DNA of 40,030 bases from Cryobacterium arcticum (GCF_003185895.1 NZ_QHLY01000013.1:1-40030); one strand, 5' to 3'; shown: positions 15,910-23,713, counted from the first letter of the stretch. Numbers and translations are program-made. Notes: generated by a model from the sequence alone, not told the origin.

Positions 15910-15978
15910 CCGCCGCTGGTCGAGCCCAGGCCGTCGCTGGTTGAGCCCAGGCCGTCGCTGGTCGAGCGTGTCGAGACC
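15910..15978. repeat. 21-bp tandem repeat ending in a GGTCGAGC palindrome
   Basis: Two full 21-bp units (15910-15930, 15931-15951) of CCG-CGCTGG-TGAGCCCAGG type and a partial third run into the palindrome GGTCGAGCGTGTCGAGACC (15960-15978). That sequence, in the form GGTCTCGACACGCTCGACC, is one I recall as a frequent intergenic repeat in Micrococcales genomes. It lies between two convergent genes. Confidence 0.75.
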
Positions 15979-15986
15979 CGGTGACG

Positions 15987-18143
15987 CTACTTGCGCTTGC
16001 GCCGGTTCGGGTTGACCGGGCGGGACCGCGGCTTCATCGGCGGGCTGGCCGGGCTGGACTTGGGCTTGGTGTCTGGCGTGGTCACCGTGCTCACGCTCGT
16101 GGTGTCCGCGGCGACGGGCGCCAGAGGCTTCCGCGGGATCGGGTGCGAGCGCACCGGTTCGCCGCGACGCTCCTGGCCGGGGATCGGCCGGGACCGGCGC
16201 CCGTAGATGAGTTCGGAGGAGTCCAGCAGCCACGGCACGAGCGCGATGGTCACACCGTGCACGAGCATCAGCTTCTGCCGCAGTCGGCGCGCCTTGTGGT
16301 TGTGCAGCAGGCCTTCCCACCAGTGGCCGACGATGTAGATCGGCGTGTACACCGTGACGACTTCGGAACCGAAGGTCTCGCGGCGGTCCTTGATGTAGCA
16401 AATCAGGGGCCAGCTGATGTCGCGGTACGGCGAGGCCACGATGTTCAGCGGCACTTCGATGTTCTGCTTGGCCCAGTCGATGATCAGGTCTTCGGTCTCG
16501 GCCTCGTCGATCGAGACGTGCACGGCCTCGAGGCTCACGTGCCGGGCGGCGATCGCGTAGTCCAGGGCCTTGAGCACGGGCTTCTGCATCTTGCCCACGA
16601 GCACGATGGCGTGGTCGCCCTGCGAACCGAACGTGGTGACGGGGTCGACCTCGACCTCTTTGGCCACGTCGCGGTAGTACCGGTTCACGCCCAGCATCAG
16701 CACGAACAGGATCGGCATCATCAGGAACACGAGCCAGGCGCCGTGGGTGAACTTGGTCACGGTCACTACGATGAGCACCACGCCGGTGAGAAGTGCACCG
16801 AAGCCGTTGATCGACAGGCTGCGGATGATCGAGCCCCGGTTGGGCGGGTCGGTCTTGAGCAGGGTGAGCCAATGTTTCACCATGCCGGTCTGGCCGATCG
16901 TGAACGACACGAAGACACCGATGATGTAGAGCTGGATCAGCACCGTCAGGTTGGCCTGGTAGACGATCAGGATCAGCACGGCGGCCAGGGCGAGCACCAG
17001 CACACCGTTGGAGTAGATCAGGCGGTCGCCGCGAGTGCTCAGCGACTTGGGTGCGTAGGAGTCCCGGGCCAGCACGCTGCCGAGCAGGGGGAAGCCGTTG
17101 AATGCCGTGTTGGCGGCCAGCAACAGCACCATGGCGGTCGCGGCCTGCAGCACGAAGAACATCAGCGAGTTGTTGCCGAAGGTGGCGGCCGCGATCTGGG
17201 CGATCAGGCTGCGTTGCGGTTGGGTGGCGCAGTCGGCCCAGCCGATCAGGTCACACGGGTTCTCTGCGTAGTGCACCTTCGAGAACAGCGCCAGGGCGGT
17301 GAGCCCGACGAACAGCGTGATCGCGATTCCACCCATGAGGGTCAGGGTGATCTGGGCGTTGCGCACCTTGGGGCGTTTGAACGCGGGCACGCCGTTGGCG
17401 ATGGCTTCAACACCCGTCAGGGCGCTACAGCCACTGGCGAAGGAGCGCAGCAGCAGCAGGATGAACGCCGATTGCGCGAGGTTCTCGGCCTGCACGGTGA
17501 AACCCGCCGATTCGGCGATGGGCGCGTCGCCCATGGCGACCCGGCCGAGGCCGATGATGATCATCAGCAGAACGCTGCCGATAAAGAGGTAGGTGGGAAT
17601 CGCGAAGGCCTTGCTGGACTCCGCCACACCGCGCAGGTTGACCGCGGCGAGAAGGATCACGAACACCACGGCCAGTTCCACTCGGAACGGGGCCAGGCCG
17701 GGCAAAGCGGAGATGATGTTGTCCACCCCGCTGGCGACCGAGACCACGACGGTCATCACGTAGTCGACGAGCAGGGCGGATGCGACGACGAGGCCGGCCT
17801 TTTCGCCGAGGTTCTTGGAGGCGACTTCGTAGTCACCGCCACCGCTGGGGTAGGCCTTGATCAGCTGACGGTACGAGACCACGACCACGACGAGCAGCAG
17901 CACGACGACAGCGGCAACCCAGGGGGCGAAGCTCAAGAAAGCCAGGCCGCCAAGGGTCAGGATCATGAGCAGTTCCTGCGGGGCGTAGGCCACGCTGGAG
18001 AGCGGGTCGCTGGCGAAAATCGGGAGCGCAAGGTGCTTTGGAAGCAGCTGCCCGTCCAGGTGTTCGCTGGGGAGCGGTTCGCCGATTATCCACCGTTTAG
18101 GTGATCGGCCTTCAGGTGCTGGGGGGTTCCCCTCGGGTGTCAC
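15987..18143 (-). CDS. KimA-like APC-family potassium importer
   Basis: A 718-residue permease resembling KimA/YdaO, the proton-coupled potassium importer of the APC superfamily. LALPIFASDPLSSVAYAPQE near residue 40 is the APC substrate-loop motif; PSGGGDYEVA, GVDNIISALPG, SGCSALTGVEAIANGVPAFK and about 12 hydrophobic segments follow up to about residue 500. The C-terminal soluble domain (HAIVLVGKMQKPVLKALDYA..., WPLICYIKDRRETFG) is the KimA regulatory type, and the last 60 residues are Pro/Arg/Lys-rich. The GTG at 18143 is chosen because a -35/-10 pair sits just upstream; the longer frame back to 18179 begins inside the -35. No c-di-AMP riboswitch fits in the leader. Confidence 0.85.
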   Translation of the reverse strand: MTPEGNPPAPEGRSPKRWIIGEPLPSEHLDGQLLPKHLALPIFASDPLSSVAYAPQELLMILTLGGLAFLSFAPWVAAVVVLLLVVVVVSYRQLIKAYPSGGGDYEVASKNLGEKAGLVVASALLVDYVMTVVVSVASGVDNIISALPGLAPFRVELAVVFVILLAAVNLRGVAESSKAFAIPTYLFIGSVLLMIIIGLGRVAMGDAPIAESAGFTVQAENLAQSAFILLLLRSFASGCSALTGVEAIANGVPAFKRPKVRNAQITLTLMGGIAITLFVGLTALALFSKVHYAENPCDLIGWADCATQPQRSLIAQIAAATFGNNSLMFFVLQAATAMVLLLAANTAFNGFPLLGSVLARDSYAPKSLSTRGDRLIYSNGVLVLALAAVLILIVYQANLTVLIQLYIIGVFVSFTIGQTGMVKHWLTLLKTDPPNRGSIIRSLSINGFGALLTGVVLIVVTVTKFTHGAWLVFLMMPILFVLMLGVNRYYRDVAKEVEVDPVTTFGSQGDHAIVLVGKMQKPVLKALDYAIAARHVSLEAVHVSIDEAETEDLIIDWAKQNIEVPLNIVASPYRDISWPLICYIKDRRETFGSEVVTVYTPIYIVGHWWEGLLHNHKARRLRQKLMLVHGVTIALVPWLLDSSELIYGRRSRPIPGQERRGEPVRSHPIPRKPLAPVAADTTSVSTVTTPDTKPKSSPASPPMKPRSRPVNPNRRKRK

Positions 18144-18151
18144 GAGGGACG

Positions 18152-18179
18152 ACACTACTCCGATGGCCCGCACTGTCAA
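18152..18179 (-). promoter_or_regulatory. Sigma70-type promoter of the KimA-like gene
   Basis: On the minus strand TTGACA (18174-18179) and TAGTGT (18152-18157) are 16 bp apart. The predicted start of transcription falls at or within a few bases of the GTG at 18143, so the message is leaderless or nearly so. Confidence 0.75.
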
Positions 18180-18345
18180 GTTGCCGGGGAATTGGCAGGA
18201 ACAGCCCGGCGTGTCTCCAGCCGGGTCCGGCTAGGAAAATCGAACTGATCAGGCTGATCGGCGGGCAGTTCCGGCGCGGATTCCGCGCCCGTCCTGCCCG
18301 CCGATCATGCGAATTCTCTCAGCAAGCGCCAAGGCGTCGCTCGGC

Positions 18346-18951
18346 CTAGCGTCCGAGTGACGCGAGAATGCTGGCCCGCACCGCGTCGAGCTGGCGGCGC
18401 AGCTCCGGCACGGTGGCCGCCGGCATCGCCGAGCGATACGCCTGCTTGCGCAGATCGGCGCGCAGCTGCTGGCGAAACTCGTTCAGCACCATGTCGGCTT
18501 CGCGCAGATCCCGGTTGGAATCGCCGCTGGGGCGGGCATCCGGGGTCGCCTTGGCCGGGTCGGGCCTGGCCTCCCTGGCGGCGGAAGCGAGATCGGCGCG
18601 CAGGCTCTTCATCGCCTCGGTGACCCCGGTGCGCACCTCGTCGGCGAGCCGGCGAACTGAGTCCGTGACCTCGTTCTCGATGTCCCGCAGGTCGTCGGCC
18701 CTGGCGGCGAGTTCGGCCCGGCCCGCGTCGGTGATCTCGTAGACGGTCTTGCGGTCGCCGGCGGTCTTGGTCACCAGGCCCTCTTCCTCGAGCTTGGCCA
18801 GGCGGGGGTAGATGGTGCCGGCGCTCGGGCTGTAGGTGCCGCCGAACCGGTCGCTCAGCGCCTGGATCAGCTCGTAGCCGTGTCGGGGGCGCTCGGCCAG
18901 CAGGCTCAGCAGGTACAACCGCAGGCTGCCGTGACCGAAGATCGGAGTCAT
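18346..18951 (-). CDS. PadR family transcriptional regulator
   Basis: A 201-residue PadR regulator. The winged helix (about residues 7-85) has LRLYLLSLLAERPRHGYELIQAL, GGTYSPSAGTIYPRLAKLEEEGLV and GDRKTVYEITDAGRAEL, the classic PadR pattern. The C-terminal part is helical with many Arg/Asp/Ala and is longer than in minimal PadR proteins, probably a dimerisation helix. Its ATG overlaps the DUF4097 stop (ATGA), so the pair is translationally coupled; start choice rests on this and on the HTH position. It probably represses its own operon through the palindromes at 19824-19863 (inference). Confidence 0.93.
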   Translation of the reverse strand: MTPIFGHGSLRLYLLSLLAERPRHGYELIQALSDRFGGTYSPSAGTIYPRLAKLEEEGLVTKTAGDRKTVYEITDAGRAELAARADDLRDIENEVTDSVRRLADEVRTGVTEAMKSLRADLASAAREARPDPAKATPDARPSGDSNRDLREADMVLNEFRQQLRADLRKQAYRSAMPAATVPELRRQLDAVRASILASLGR

Positions 18952-19811
18952 GAGACCACCCCGTCGCCCGAGGTAGCGGTGTTGCTCGTCGTGCCGGGCG
19001 CATCGGCGGTGTGCCGGCGCACCACGGAGATGTTTCCCGACACCGAATTGGCGCGGAGCTCCAGCCACGCGCCGCTGAGGTCGCCGGTGCTGCCGTCGTA
19101 GCCCTTGCCCAGCGTGCCGCGGATGGTCTGGTTGTCGAGCTGGAGCGTGCCGGAGACCGTGTTCAGCTTGAACCGGGTGGGCACGTCGGAGCCCAGGCGC
19201 ACAGTCAGCGCACCGCTCACGAGGTTCGTGGCGATTTCGTCCGGCGTGCCCTCGATGTCGAGGAAGACGGCGCTCGTCACCCCATCCACGCTGAACCGGC
19301 GGATGGCCCCGCTCGCGGTGATGTCGCCGGAGACGGTGTGGGCCTGGATGTTGCCGGTGTGGTTGCGTACCGACATCTCGCCGTTCACGCCGTTGAGGTC
19401 GAGGTCGCCGGTGACATCGTCGATCACGAGGTCGCCGGAGACGGTGCTGAGTTTGGCGTCATTGCGGAGCCCCGTGACGAGGGCATCCGCCGTGACGACA
19501 CCGAATTTCATGGCGACGTCCCGGGGAACGGTGACGCTCACCTCGGCTTTCGCGGTGCCGCGGAACGACGAGAAGACGTCGATGAAGTTGTCCCAGCGCA
19601 GCTGAGGGTGGTCGATCTCGAGGGCGTCATCTGCGATCGAGATCTTGAGGTCCTTGCCGGTCACGTTGTGTACTTCGATGCGGGCGCCGGGTTCGTCGCT
19701 GCCGATCACATCGACCTTTCCGCCGATCAGGCTCACTTTCAGTGAGCGCACCAGCTCCACATCGATGATCTTGGTCTGCCCCGGGGCGACCAACCATTTT
19801 TCCTGCGTCAT
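18948..19811 (-). CDS. DUF4097 family beta-strand repeat protein
   Basis: A 287-residue protein rich in short beta-strand repeats (KVDVIGSDEPGARIEV, AKLSTVSGDLVIDDVTGDLDLNGVNGE, QAHTVSGDITASG, KLNTVSGTLQLDN, RANSVSGNISVV), recurring about every 20-25 residues. This is the DUF4097/adhesin-like beta-helix fold, and the TVSGD/NSVSGN repeats are typical. No signal peptide is visible, suggesting a cytoplasmic location. AGGAG lies 6 nt before the ATG. It is the first gene of a two-gene operon with the PadR regulator. DUF4097-PadR pairs are common in actinobacteria; function is unknown, an envelope-stress link being speculation. Confidence 0.87.
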   Translation of the reverse strand: MTQEKWLVAPGQTKIIDVELVRSLKVSLIGGKVDVIGSDEPGARIEVHNVTGKDLKISIADDALEIDHPQLRWDNFIDVFSSFRGTAKAEVSVTVPRDVAMKFGVVTADALVTGLRNDAKLSTVSGDLVIDDVTGDLDLNGVNGEMSVRNHTGNIQAHTVSGDITASGAIRRFSVDGVTSAVFLDIEGTPDEIATNLVSGALTVRLGSDVPTRFKLNTVSGTLQLDNQTIRGTLGKGYDGSTGDLSGAWLELRANSVSGNISVVRRHTADAPGTTSNTATSGDGVVS

Positions 19812-19823
19812 GATTTTCTCCTT

Positions 19824-19863
19824 CGCGATATATCGCGTCTGTAGAATCTCAAGATATATCGCG
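19824..19863. promoter_or_regulatory. Candidate PadR operator: paired ATATAT-centred palindromes
   Basis: CGCGATATATCGCG at 19824-19837 is a perfect 14-bp palindrome, and GATATATCGCG recurs at 19853-19863, 26 bp centre to centre. They occupy the region upstream of the DUF4097-padR operon, and AT-centred inverted repeats like these are typical PadR operators. On the minus strand the distal copy overlaps a possible -10 (TATCTT, preceded by TTGCGG at 17 bp). Confidence 0.7.
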
Positions 19864-19919
19864 TTCCAGTGGCCCGCAAGCCCTTCACGGCAAACCCGCA
19901 GCCAGGCGCAATGAGTGGC

Positions 19920-20759
19920 CTAATAGAGGAAGACGTCAAGCCAGTCGCGGTTGTGCGCGTGCACGAGCACCAGGAAGACCACGAGGTCGAAGAGCAGGTG
20001 CACGCAGACCACATAGGTGAGCGACTTGGTCAGCGAGAAGATGTACCCCTGCAACAACGCGAACGGGATCGTGAGCACCGGGCCCCAGCTGCGGTAGCCG
20101 AGTTCCCAGAGGAACGAGACGAAAATCACCATCTGCAGCAGGTTTGCCGACCAGAACGAGAAATGCCTTCTGAACAGGGCGAAGACCGTGCAGATGAAGA
20201 AGACCTCATCCCAGATGCCCACAAAACCCACGCCGACGAACAGCCGGCCGAGCTCGTCGGGAGCACTGATGCTCGGCCAGTTCTGATACGCCCCCGAGCC
20301 GATGAAATAGCTCGGCAGAATGAGGTAGCCGAGCACCAGGACCGCCACCAGATACCAGCGTTCGAGCGTGCTCCAGCGCTGTCCGGTCTTGATCGGAAAC
20401 CACACCTCCCGGTCGCCGAAGACCCGCCGGGAGATGAGGTACGGCACCGCGACCGCGGCCGACAGCACCACCCCCATCAGTGCCATGTTCGGGTAGCTGA
20501 TGTCGGCTTCCACCGAGATGGTGCTGACGATCAGCAATCCGATCGCGATCAACAGCAGGTCACGGAACAGGGCCCGGTCCACCAGCACCGCCACCACGAG
20601 TGCCGCCGCGAGCACCGCGTAGCCGGGCGCCGGCAACCGCAGGGCGAACAGCAGAACGGCGGATGCCGAGACCAGGGCGGCCGCCACCAGTCGCAGCGGC
20701 GCCCATCCTGCGGCCCGGCCCGACCCTGCCGGGGCCGTGACCAGCCTGTCGTCTCCCAT
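19920..20759 (-). CDS. CPBP-like integral membrane protein with a degenerate protease motif
   Basis: A 279-residue polytopic membrane protein with about eight hydrophobic segments. Its C-terminal third resembles CPBP (Abi/CAAX) intramembrane proteases: IWDEVFFICTVFALFRRH where the family has EExxxR, FLWELGYRSWG, and HLLFDLVVFL corresponding to the last His/Asp-Asn motif. The first motif has Asp-Glu instead of Glu-Glu, and the usual Arg is absent, so catalytic activity is doubtful. Its CAGACT-N6-ATG upstream arrangement suggests a leaderless transcript. It is divergent from the M20 peptidase across 71 nt; a functional link is unproven. Confidence 0.7.
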   Translation of the reverse strand: MGDDRLVTAPAGSGRAAGWAPLRLVAAALVSASAVLLFALRLPAPGYAVLAAALVVAVLVDRALFRDLLLIAIGLLIVSTISVEADISYPNMALMGVVLSAAVAVPYLISRRVFGDREVWFPIKTGQRWSTLERWYLVAVLVLGYLILPSYFIGSGAYQNWPSISAPDELGRLFVGVGFVGIWDEVFFICTVFALFRRHFSFWSANLLQMVIFVSFLWELGYRSWGPVLTIPFALLQGYIFSLTKSLTYVVCVHLLFDLVVFLVLVHAHNRDWLDVFLY

Positions 20760-20765
20760 CGTCCA

Positions 20766-20794
20766 AGTCTGGCCGACCCGGACCCGCAGGTAAA
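20766..20794 (-). promoter_or_regulatory. Promoter of the CPBP-like gene, probably leaderless
   Basis: On the minus strand TTTACC (20789-20794), 17 bp, CAGACT (20766-20771), then 6 nt to the ATG at 20759. No Shine-Dalgarno lies in between. Confidence 0.5.
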
Positions 20795-20818
20795 TGCCCG
20801 CCCGGATGTGGGTGGCGG

Positions 20819-20824
20819 TACGGT
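20819..20824 (+). promoter_or_regulatory. -10-like hexamer of the M20 peptidase gene
   Basis: TACGGT, 6 nt, then the ATG at 20831. This follows the leaderless pattern seen at several other genes; no -35 is evident. Confidence 0.4.
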
Positions 20825-20830
20825 CGGTGC

Positions 20831-22069
20831 ATGGTGAACCCCGCAGACCGCCGTGCCGCCGACCGCGCCAGCCGCGGCCTGGACCGAGGCTCCGACCGAA
20901 CCTCAGACCAGCTCGATCCGGCCGGTGACGGCCACCTGGATCCGGTGGCGCTGGCCGCGCGGCTGATCGGCATCGACTCGGTCAACCCCGACCTCTCGCC
21001 CGGGGGCGCCGGTGAGGCCGAGATCGCCGCCTGGTGCGCCCGGTGGCTGACCATCCGCGGTTTCGAGGTGCATCTGCTCGAGGAGCGCGCCGGCCGTCCC
21101 TCGGTCGTGGGCATCAAACGCGGCACCGGGGGCGGCCGCTCCCTGATGCTCAACGCCCACCTCGACACCGTCGGGGTCGCCGGCTACGAGGGTGATCCGT
21201 TCGCGGCCGAGCGGCATTCCGGCCGGCTGCACGGCCGCGGCGCCTTCGACACCAAGGGCGGGATGGCGGCCGTGCTGGTCGCCGCGGAGCGGGCCACCCT
21301 CTCGCCGCTCGCCGGTGACCTGCTCGTGACCCTGGTGGCCGACGAGGAGTTCGGCAGCCTCGGCACGGCGGAGGTCCTCCGTCGGTTCAGCGCCGACGCC
21401 GCGATCGTGGTCGAGCCGAGCGAGCTCAGCCTCACCGTGGCCCACCGCGGCTTCGCCTGGTTCGAACTCACCCTGCACGGCCGGGCCGCACACGGGTCGA
21501 TGCCGGAGCAGGGCGTCGACGCCATCCGGCACGCCGGCCTGGTGTTGCGCGCCCTCGACGAGCTCCACGCCGGGATCGAGCGCAAGCCGGCGCATCCGCT
21601 GCTCGGCCACGGCACGGTGCGGGTGTCGATGATCACCGGTGGGGCGGATGCGGCCACCGTCGCGCCCAGCTGCACCCTCACGATCGAGCGGCGCACCCTG
21701 CCCGGTGAGACCCCGGATACCGTCGAAGCCGGGCTGCGTGCCCTTCTCGAAAACCTCGCCGCCGAGACCGCCGACTTCGCCTTCGACCTCACCCGGCTGG
21801 TGGCCCGCGGGGCGTTCGAGGCCGACCCGGACTGGCCCATCGTGCAGCTGCTCGCCGAACAGGCCGAGCGGGTGCTCGGCCGCCCGGTCGTGCATCGCGG
21901 CGAGCCGTTCTGGACCGATGCCGGCCTGGTGCGAGAGGCCGGCATCCCCTGCCTGCTCTTCGGCGTCGACGGGGGAGGAGCGCACGCCCCCACCGAGTGG
22001 GCCACCGAGGAGTCGATCCGGCAGGTGGCCGAGATCCTCGAGGACACCATCATCGCGGTCTGCGGCTGA
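20831..22069 (+). CDS. M20 family metallopeptidase (ArgE/DapE/CPG2-type)
   Basis: A 412-residue zinc-dependent amidohydrolase/peptidase of the M20/ArgE/DapE/CPG2 group, likely cytoplasmic. The metal-site motifs are visible in order: LMLNAHLDTVG (first His/Asp), GRGAFDTKGGMA (bridging Asp), LVADEEFGSLG (catalytic Glu pair), VVEPSELS and the final His in GGGAHAPTEWA. The inserted dimerisation domain (about residues 205-320) is recognisable by HGRAAHGSMPEQG. The first 35 residues are polar and Asp/Arg-rich, so a later start is possible, but the -10-like TACGGT 6 nt before the ATG supports this one. The substrate cannot be told from sequence. Confidence 0.88.
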   Translation: MVNPADRRAADRASRGLDRGSDRTSDQLDPAGDGHLDPVALAARLIGIDSVNPDLSPGGAGEAEIAAWCARWLTIRGFEVHLLEERAGRPSVVGIKRGTGGGRSLMLNAHLDTVGVAGYEGDPFAAERHSGRLHGRGAFDTKGGMAAVLVAAERATLSPLAGDLLVTLVADEEFGSLGTAEVLRRFSADAAIVVEPSELSLTVAHRGFAWFELTLHGRAAHGSMPEQGVDAIRHAGLVLRALDELHAGIERKPAHPLLGHGTVRVSMITGGADAATVAPSCTLTIERRTLPGETPDTVEAGLRALLENLAAETADFAFDLTRLVARGAFEADPDWPIVQLLAEQAERVLGRPVVHRGEPFWTDAGLVREAGIPCLLFGVDGGGAHAPTEWATEESIRQVAEILEDTIIAVCG

Positions 22070-22095
22070 CCGCACGCAGCCGGCCCGTTCCGCGC

Positions 22096-22126
22096 TTGAC
22101 CTTGACGCTGCGTCAAGATTTAGGGT
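22096..22126 (+). promoter_or_regulatory. MerR-type promoter of the TipA-like gene
   Basis: TTGACC (22096-22101) and TAGGGT (22121-22126) are 19 bp apart, the overlong spacer typical of MerR-activated promoters. A perfect 17-bp palindrome, CTTGACGCTGCGTCAAG (22101-22117), fills the spacer and is the natural operator for the regulator encoded next. Confidence 0.8.
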
Positions 22127-22176
22127 GGGGATATCGGGCACCCGCCCGGCCGCACCACCGAAGAAGGAACGCCGCC

Positions 22177-22932
22177 ATGGACCACTCGATCCAGGACATC
22201 GCCCGGCTCGCCGGAACCACCAGCCGCACCCTGCGCCACTACGGCGCAGAGGGGCTGCTGCCGCCGAGCCGGATCGGGGAGAACGGTTACCGCTACTACG
22301 ACGAGCGCGCGCTCGTGCGGCTGCAGCGCATCCTGCTGCTGCGCGAACTCGGCCTGGGGCTGCCCGCGATCCGCGAGGTGCTCGACCGTGAGGTCGATGA
22401 AACCGCCGCGCTCACGGCCCACCTCGGCTGGCTCGAACAGGAGCAGCGGCGCCTGCAGCGCCAGATCCGGTCGGTGCGCACCACCATCACCGCATTAGAA
22501 GGAGAGGAACCTCTCATGGCAGACATCATGTTCGACGGCTTCGACCACACCACGTATAAAGAGGAGGTCGAGCAGCGCTGGGGGGCCGACGCCTACCGCG
22601 CCGGCGACAGCTGGTGGCAGAGCAAGAGCCCGGCCGAACAGGCCGACTGGAAGGCGCGCAGCACCGAGCTCGCAACGGCCTGGGTGGATGCCGCCACCCG
22701 GCAGGTCGATCCAGCCGGCGAGGAAGCCCAGGCCCTGGCCGCCCGCCACGTCGAGTGGCTGGACGGTGTGCCCGGCATCCCGCGCGAGAACGGCACCCCG
22801 GCCGCCGCGTACGTGCGCGGTCTGGGCGAGATGTACCTGGCCGACGACAGGTTCGCCGCGAACTACGGCGGTGCCTCCGGCGCCACCTTCGTGCGCGACG
22901 CGCTCACTGCCTACGCCGACCGCCACCTGTAG
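22177..22932 (+). CDS. TipA-like MerR family regulator with TipAS domain
   Basis: A 251-residue MerR activator. Residues about 3-70 are the winged HTH (IQDIARLAGTTSRTLRHYGAEGLLPPSR, GYRYYDERALVRLQRILLLRELGL), followed by a dimerisation helix to about 110, then a TipAS antibiotic-recognition domain (FDGFDHTTYKEEVEQRWGADAYRAGDSWW ... GMYLADDRFAANYGG-like end). Streptomyces TipA binds thiopeptides through TipAS and is also made as the free domain from an internal start. Here AAGGAGAGGAA precedes an in-frame ATG at 22516 (residue 114), the same arrangement. The promoter just upstream carries a MerR operator, so autoregulation is likely. Confidence 0.9.
   Translation: MDHSIQDIARLAGTTSRTLRHYGAEGLLPPSRIGENGYRYYDERALVRLQRILLLRELGLGLPAIREVLDREVDETAALTAHLGWLEQEQRRLQRQIRSVRTTITALEGEEPLMADIMFDGFDHTTYKEEVEQRWGADAYRAGDSWWQSKSPAEQADWKARSTELATAWVDAATRQVDPAGEEAQALAARHVEWLDGVPGIPRENGTPAAAYVRGLGEMYLADDRFAANYGGASGATFVRDALTAYADRHL
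22516..22932 (+). other. Internal start producing a free TipAS-like domain
   Basis: The ATG at 22516 (MADIMFDGFDHTTY) is in frame with the TipA-like gene, and a purine-rich AAGGAGAGGAA lies about 5-16 nt upstream. It would give a 138-residue protein matching the TipAS domain exactly, as the internal start of Streptomyces tipA does (there near residue 110, yielding 144 residues). Confidence 0.6.
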
Positions 22933-22969
22933 TTCGTCCCCGAACCGCTCCCGCACCGAGCCGCTCCCG

Positions 22970-23108
22970 CTCGCGAAAGCGGTCGTGTGGTCACCTCACG
23001 CAGCTGAGGTGACCACAGCGCCGCTCTCGCGACCGGCCTCCCGCACGAGAGCGGACCCGTGGTTGCCTCACGCGAGTGAGGTCACCACAGCGGCGCTCTC
23101 GCGGGCCG
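22970..23108. repeat. Two palindromic units of the GCTCTCGCG family (family C)
   Basis: Arms TGTGGTCACCTCA (22986-22998) and TGAGGTGACCACA (23005-23017) are perfect 13-bp complements with 6 nt between. A second unit has GTGGTTGCCTCA (23059-23070) against TGAGGTCACCAC (23077-23088). The units are joined by CCGCTCTC/GAGAGCGG arms (23021-23028, 23047-23054), and both end in GCTCTCGCG. The family recurs at the right end of the window. The second unit overlaps the 3' end of the YczE-like gene. Confidence 0.8.
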
Positions 23109-23676
23109 GCCGGGCGAACAGCGGCAGCGTCCAGCCGCAGAGCGGGCCCACCAGCAGGGCGAAGAGCACGGTGCCGACCCCCACATTGCCGCCGAGCAGC
23201 CAGCCGACCGCCAGCACGGATCCCTCGATGCCGGTGCGCACCGCCCAGATCGGCCAGCCGGTGCGGGCGTGCAGCCCGGTCATCAGGCCGTCCCGGGGGC
23301 CGGGGCCGAGGTCAGCCCCGATGTAGATGCCGGAGGCGACCGCGAGCAGCACCAGACCGGCCGCGAACAACAGCACCCGCAGCCAGAGGTCGAGGTCGGC
23401 GGGGATCAGCCAGAGGCCAACATCCGCCGACGGCCCCACCAGCAGCGCGTTGGCCACGGTGCCGACGCCGAGCTTCTGACGCAGCGGAATCCAGAGCAGC
23501 AGCACGACACCGCTGATGATCGTTGTGACGAACCCGAACCCGAGGTGCACGTGGCTGTCGATACCCTGCGTCAGCACATCCCACGGGGCCACACCGATAC
23601 CGCCCCGCACGATCAGGGCGATGCCGATTCCATAGAGGAAGAGGCCAATGAGAAGCTGGGATAGGCGGCGGGTCAT
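23068..23676 (-). CDS. YczE/YitT-type integral membrane protein
   Basis: A roughly 202-residue protein with about six transmembrane helices. LFLYGIGIALIVRGGIGVAPWDVLTQG at the N-terminus and GSGIYIGADLGPGPRDGLMTGL-like features are typical of the YczE/YyaS/YitT family. I chose the ATG at 23676; a TTG at 23685 is in frame. Its transport function is unknown, although MocR-neighbour membrane proteins of this type are suspected to be involved in vitamin or amino-compound transport. It is divergent from the MocR regulator across 63 nt, and the shared gap carries a likely MocR operator. The last residues overlap the palindromic repeat at 23059-23088. Confidence 0.8.
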   Translation of the reverse strand: MTRRLSQLLIGLFLYGIGIALIVRGGIGVAPWDVLTQGIDSHVHLGFGFVTTIISGVVLLLWIPLRQKLGVGTVANALLVGPSADVGLWLIPADLDLWLRVLLFAAGLVLLAVASGIYIGADLGPGPRDGLMTGLHARTGWPIWAVRTGIEGSVLAVGWLLGGNVGVGTVLFALLVGPLCGWTLPLFARPARESAAVVTSLA

Positions 23677-23713
23677 AAGAACCAATCCAATTACATCCGA
23701 ACGCTGTACTCAA

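Noticed and set aside
15981..18104. 707-codon plus-strand open frame
   Set aside because: Antisense shadow of the KimA-like gene; rich in His, Asp, Gln and Glu as expected for the complement of hydrophobic codons.
18144..18179. Earlier start for the KimA-like gene
   Set aside because: The extension includes its own -35 and -10 elements, so it would not be transcribed.
18180..18345. Possible riboswitch or small gene between the KimA-like and PadR genes
   Set aside because: No conserved fold or ORF was recognised; it holds GC-rich inverted repeats (GGGCAG...CTGCCC) that may terminate the padR operon.
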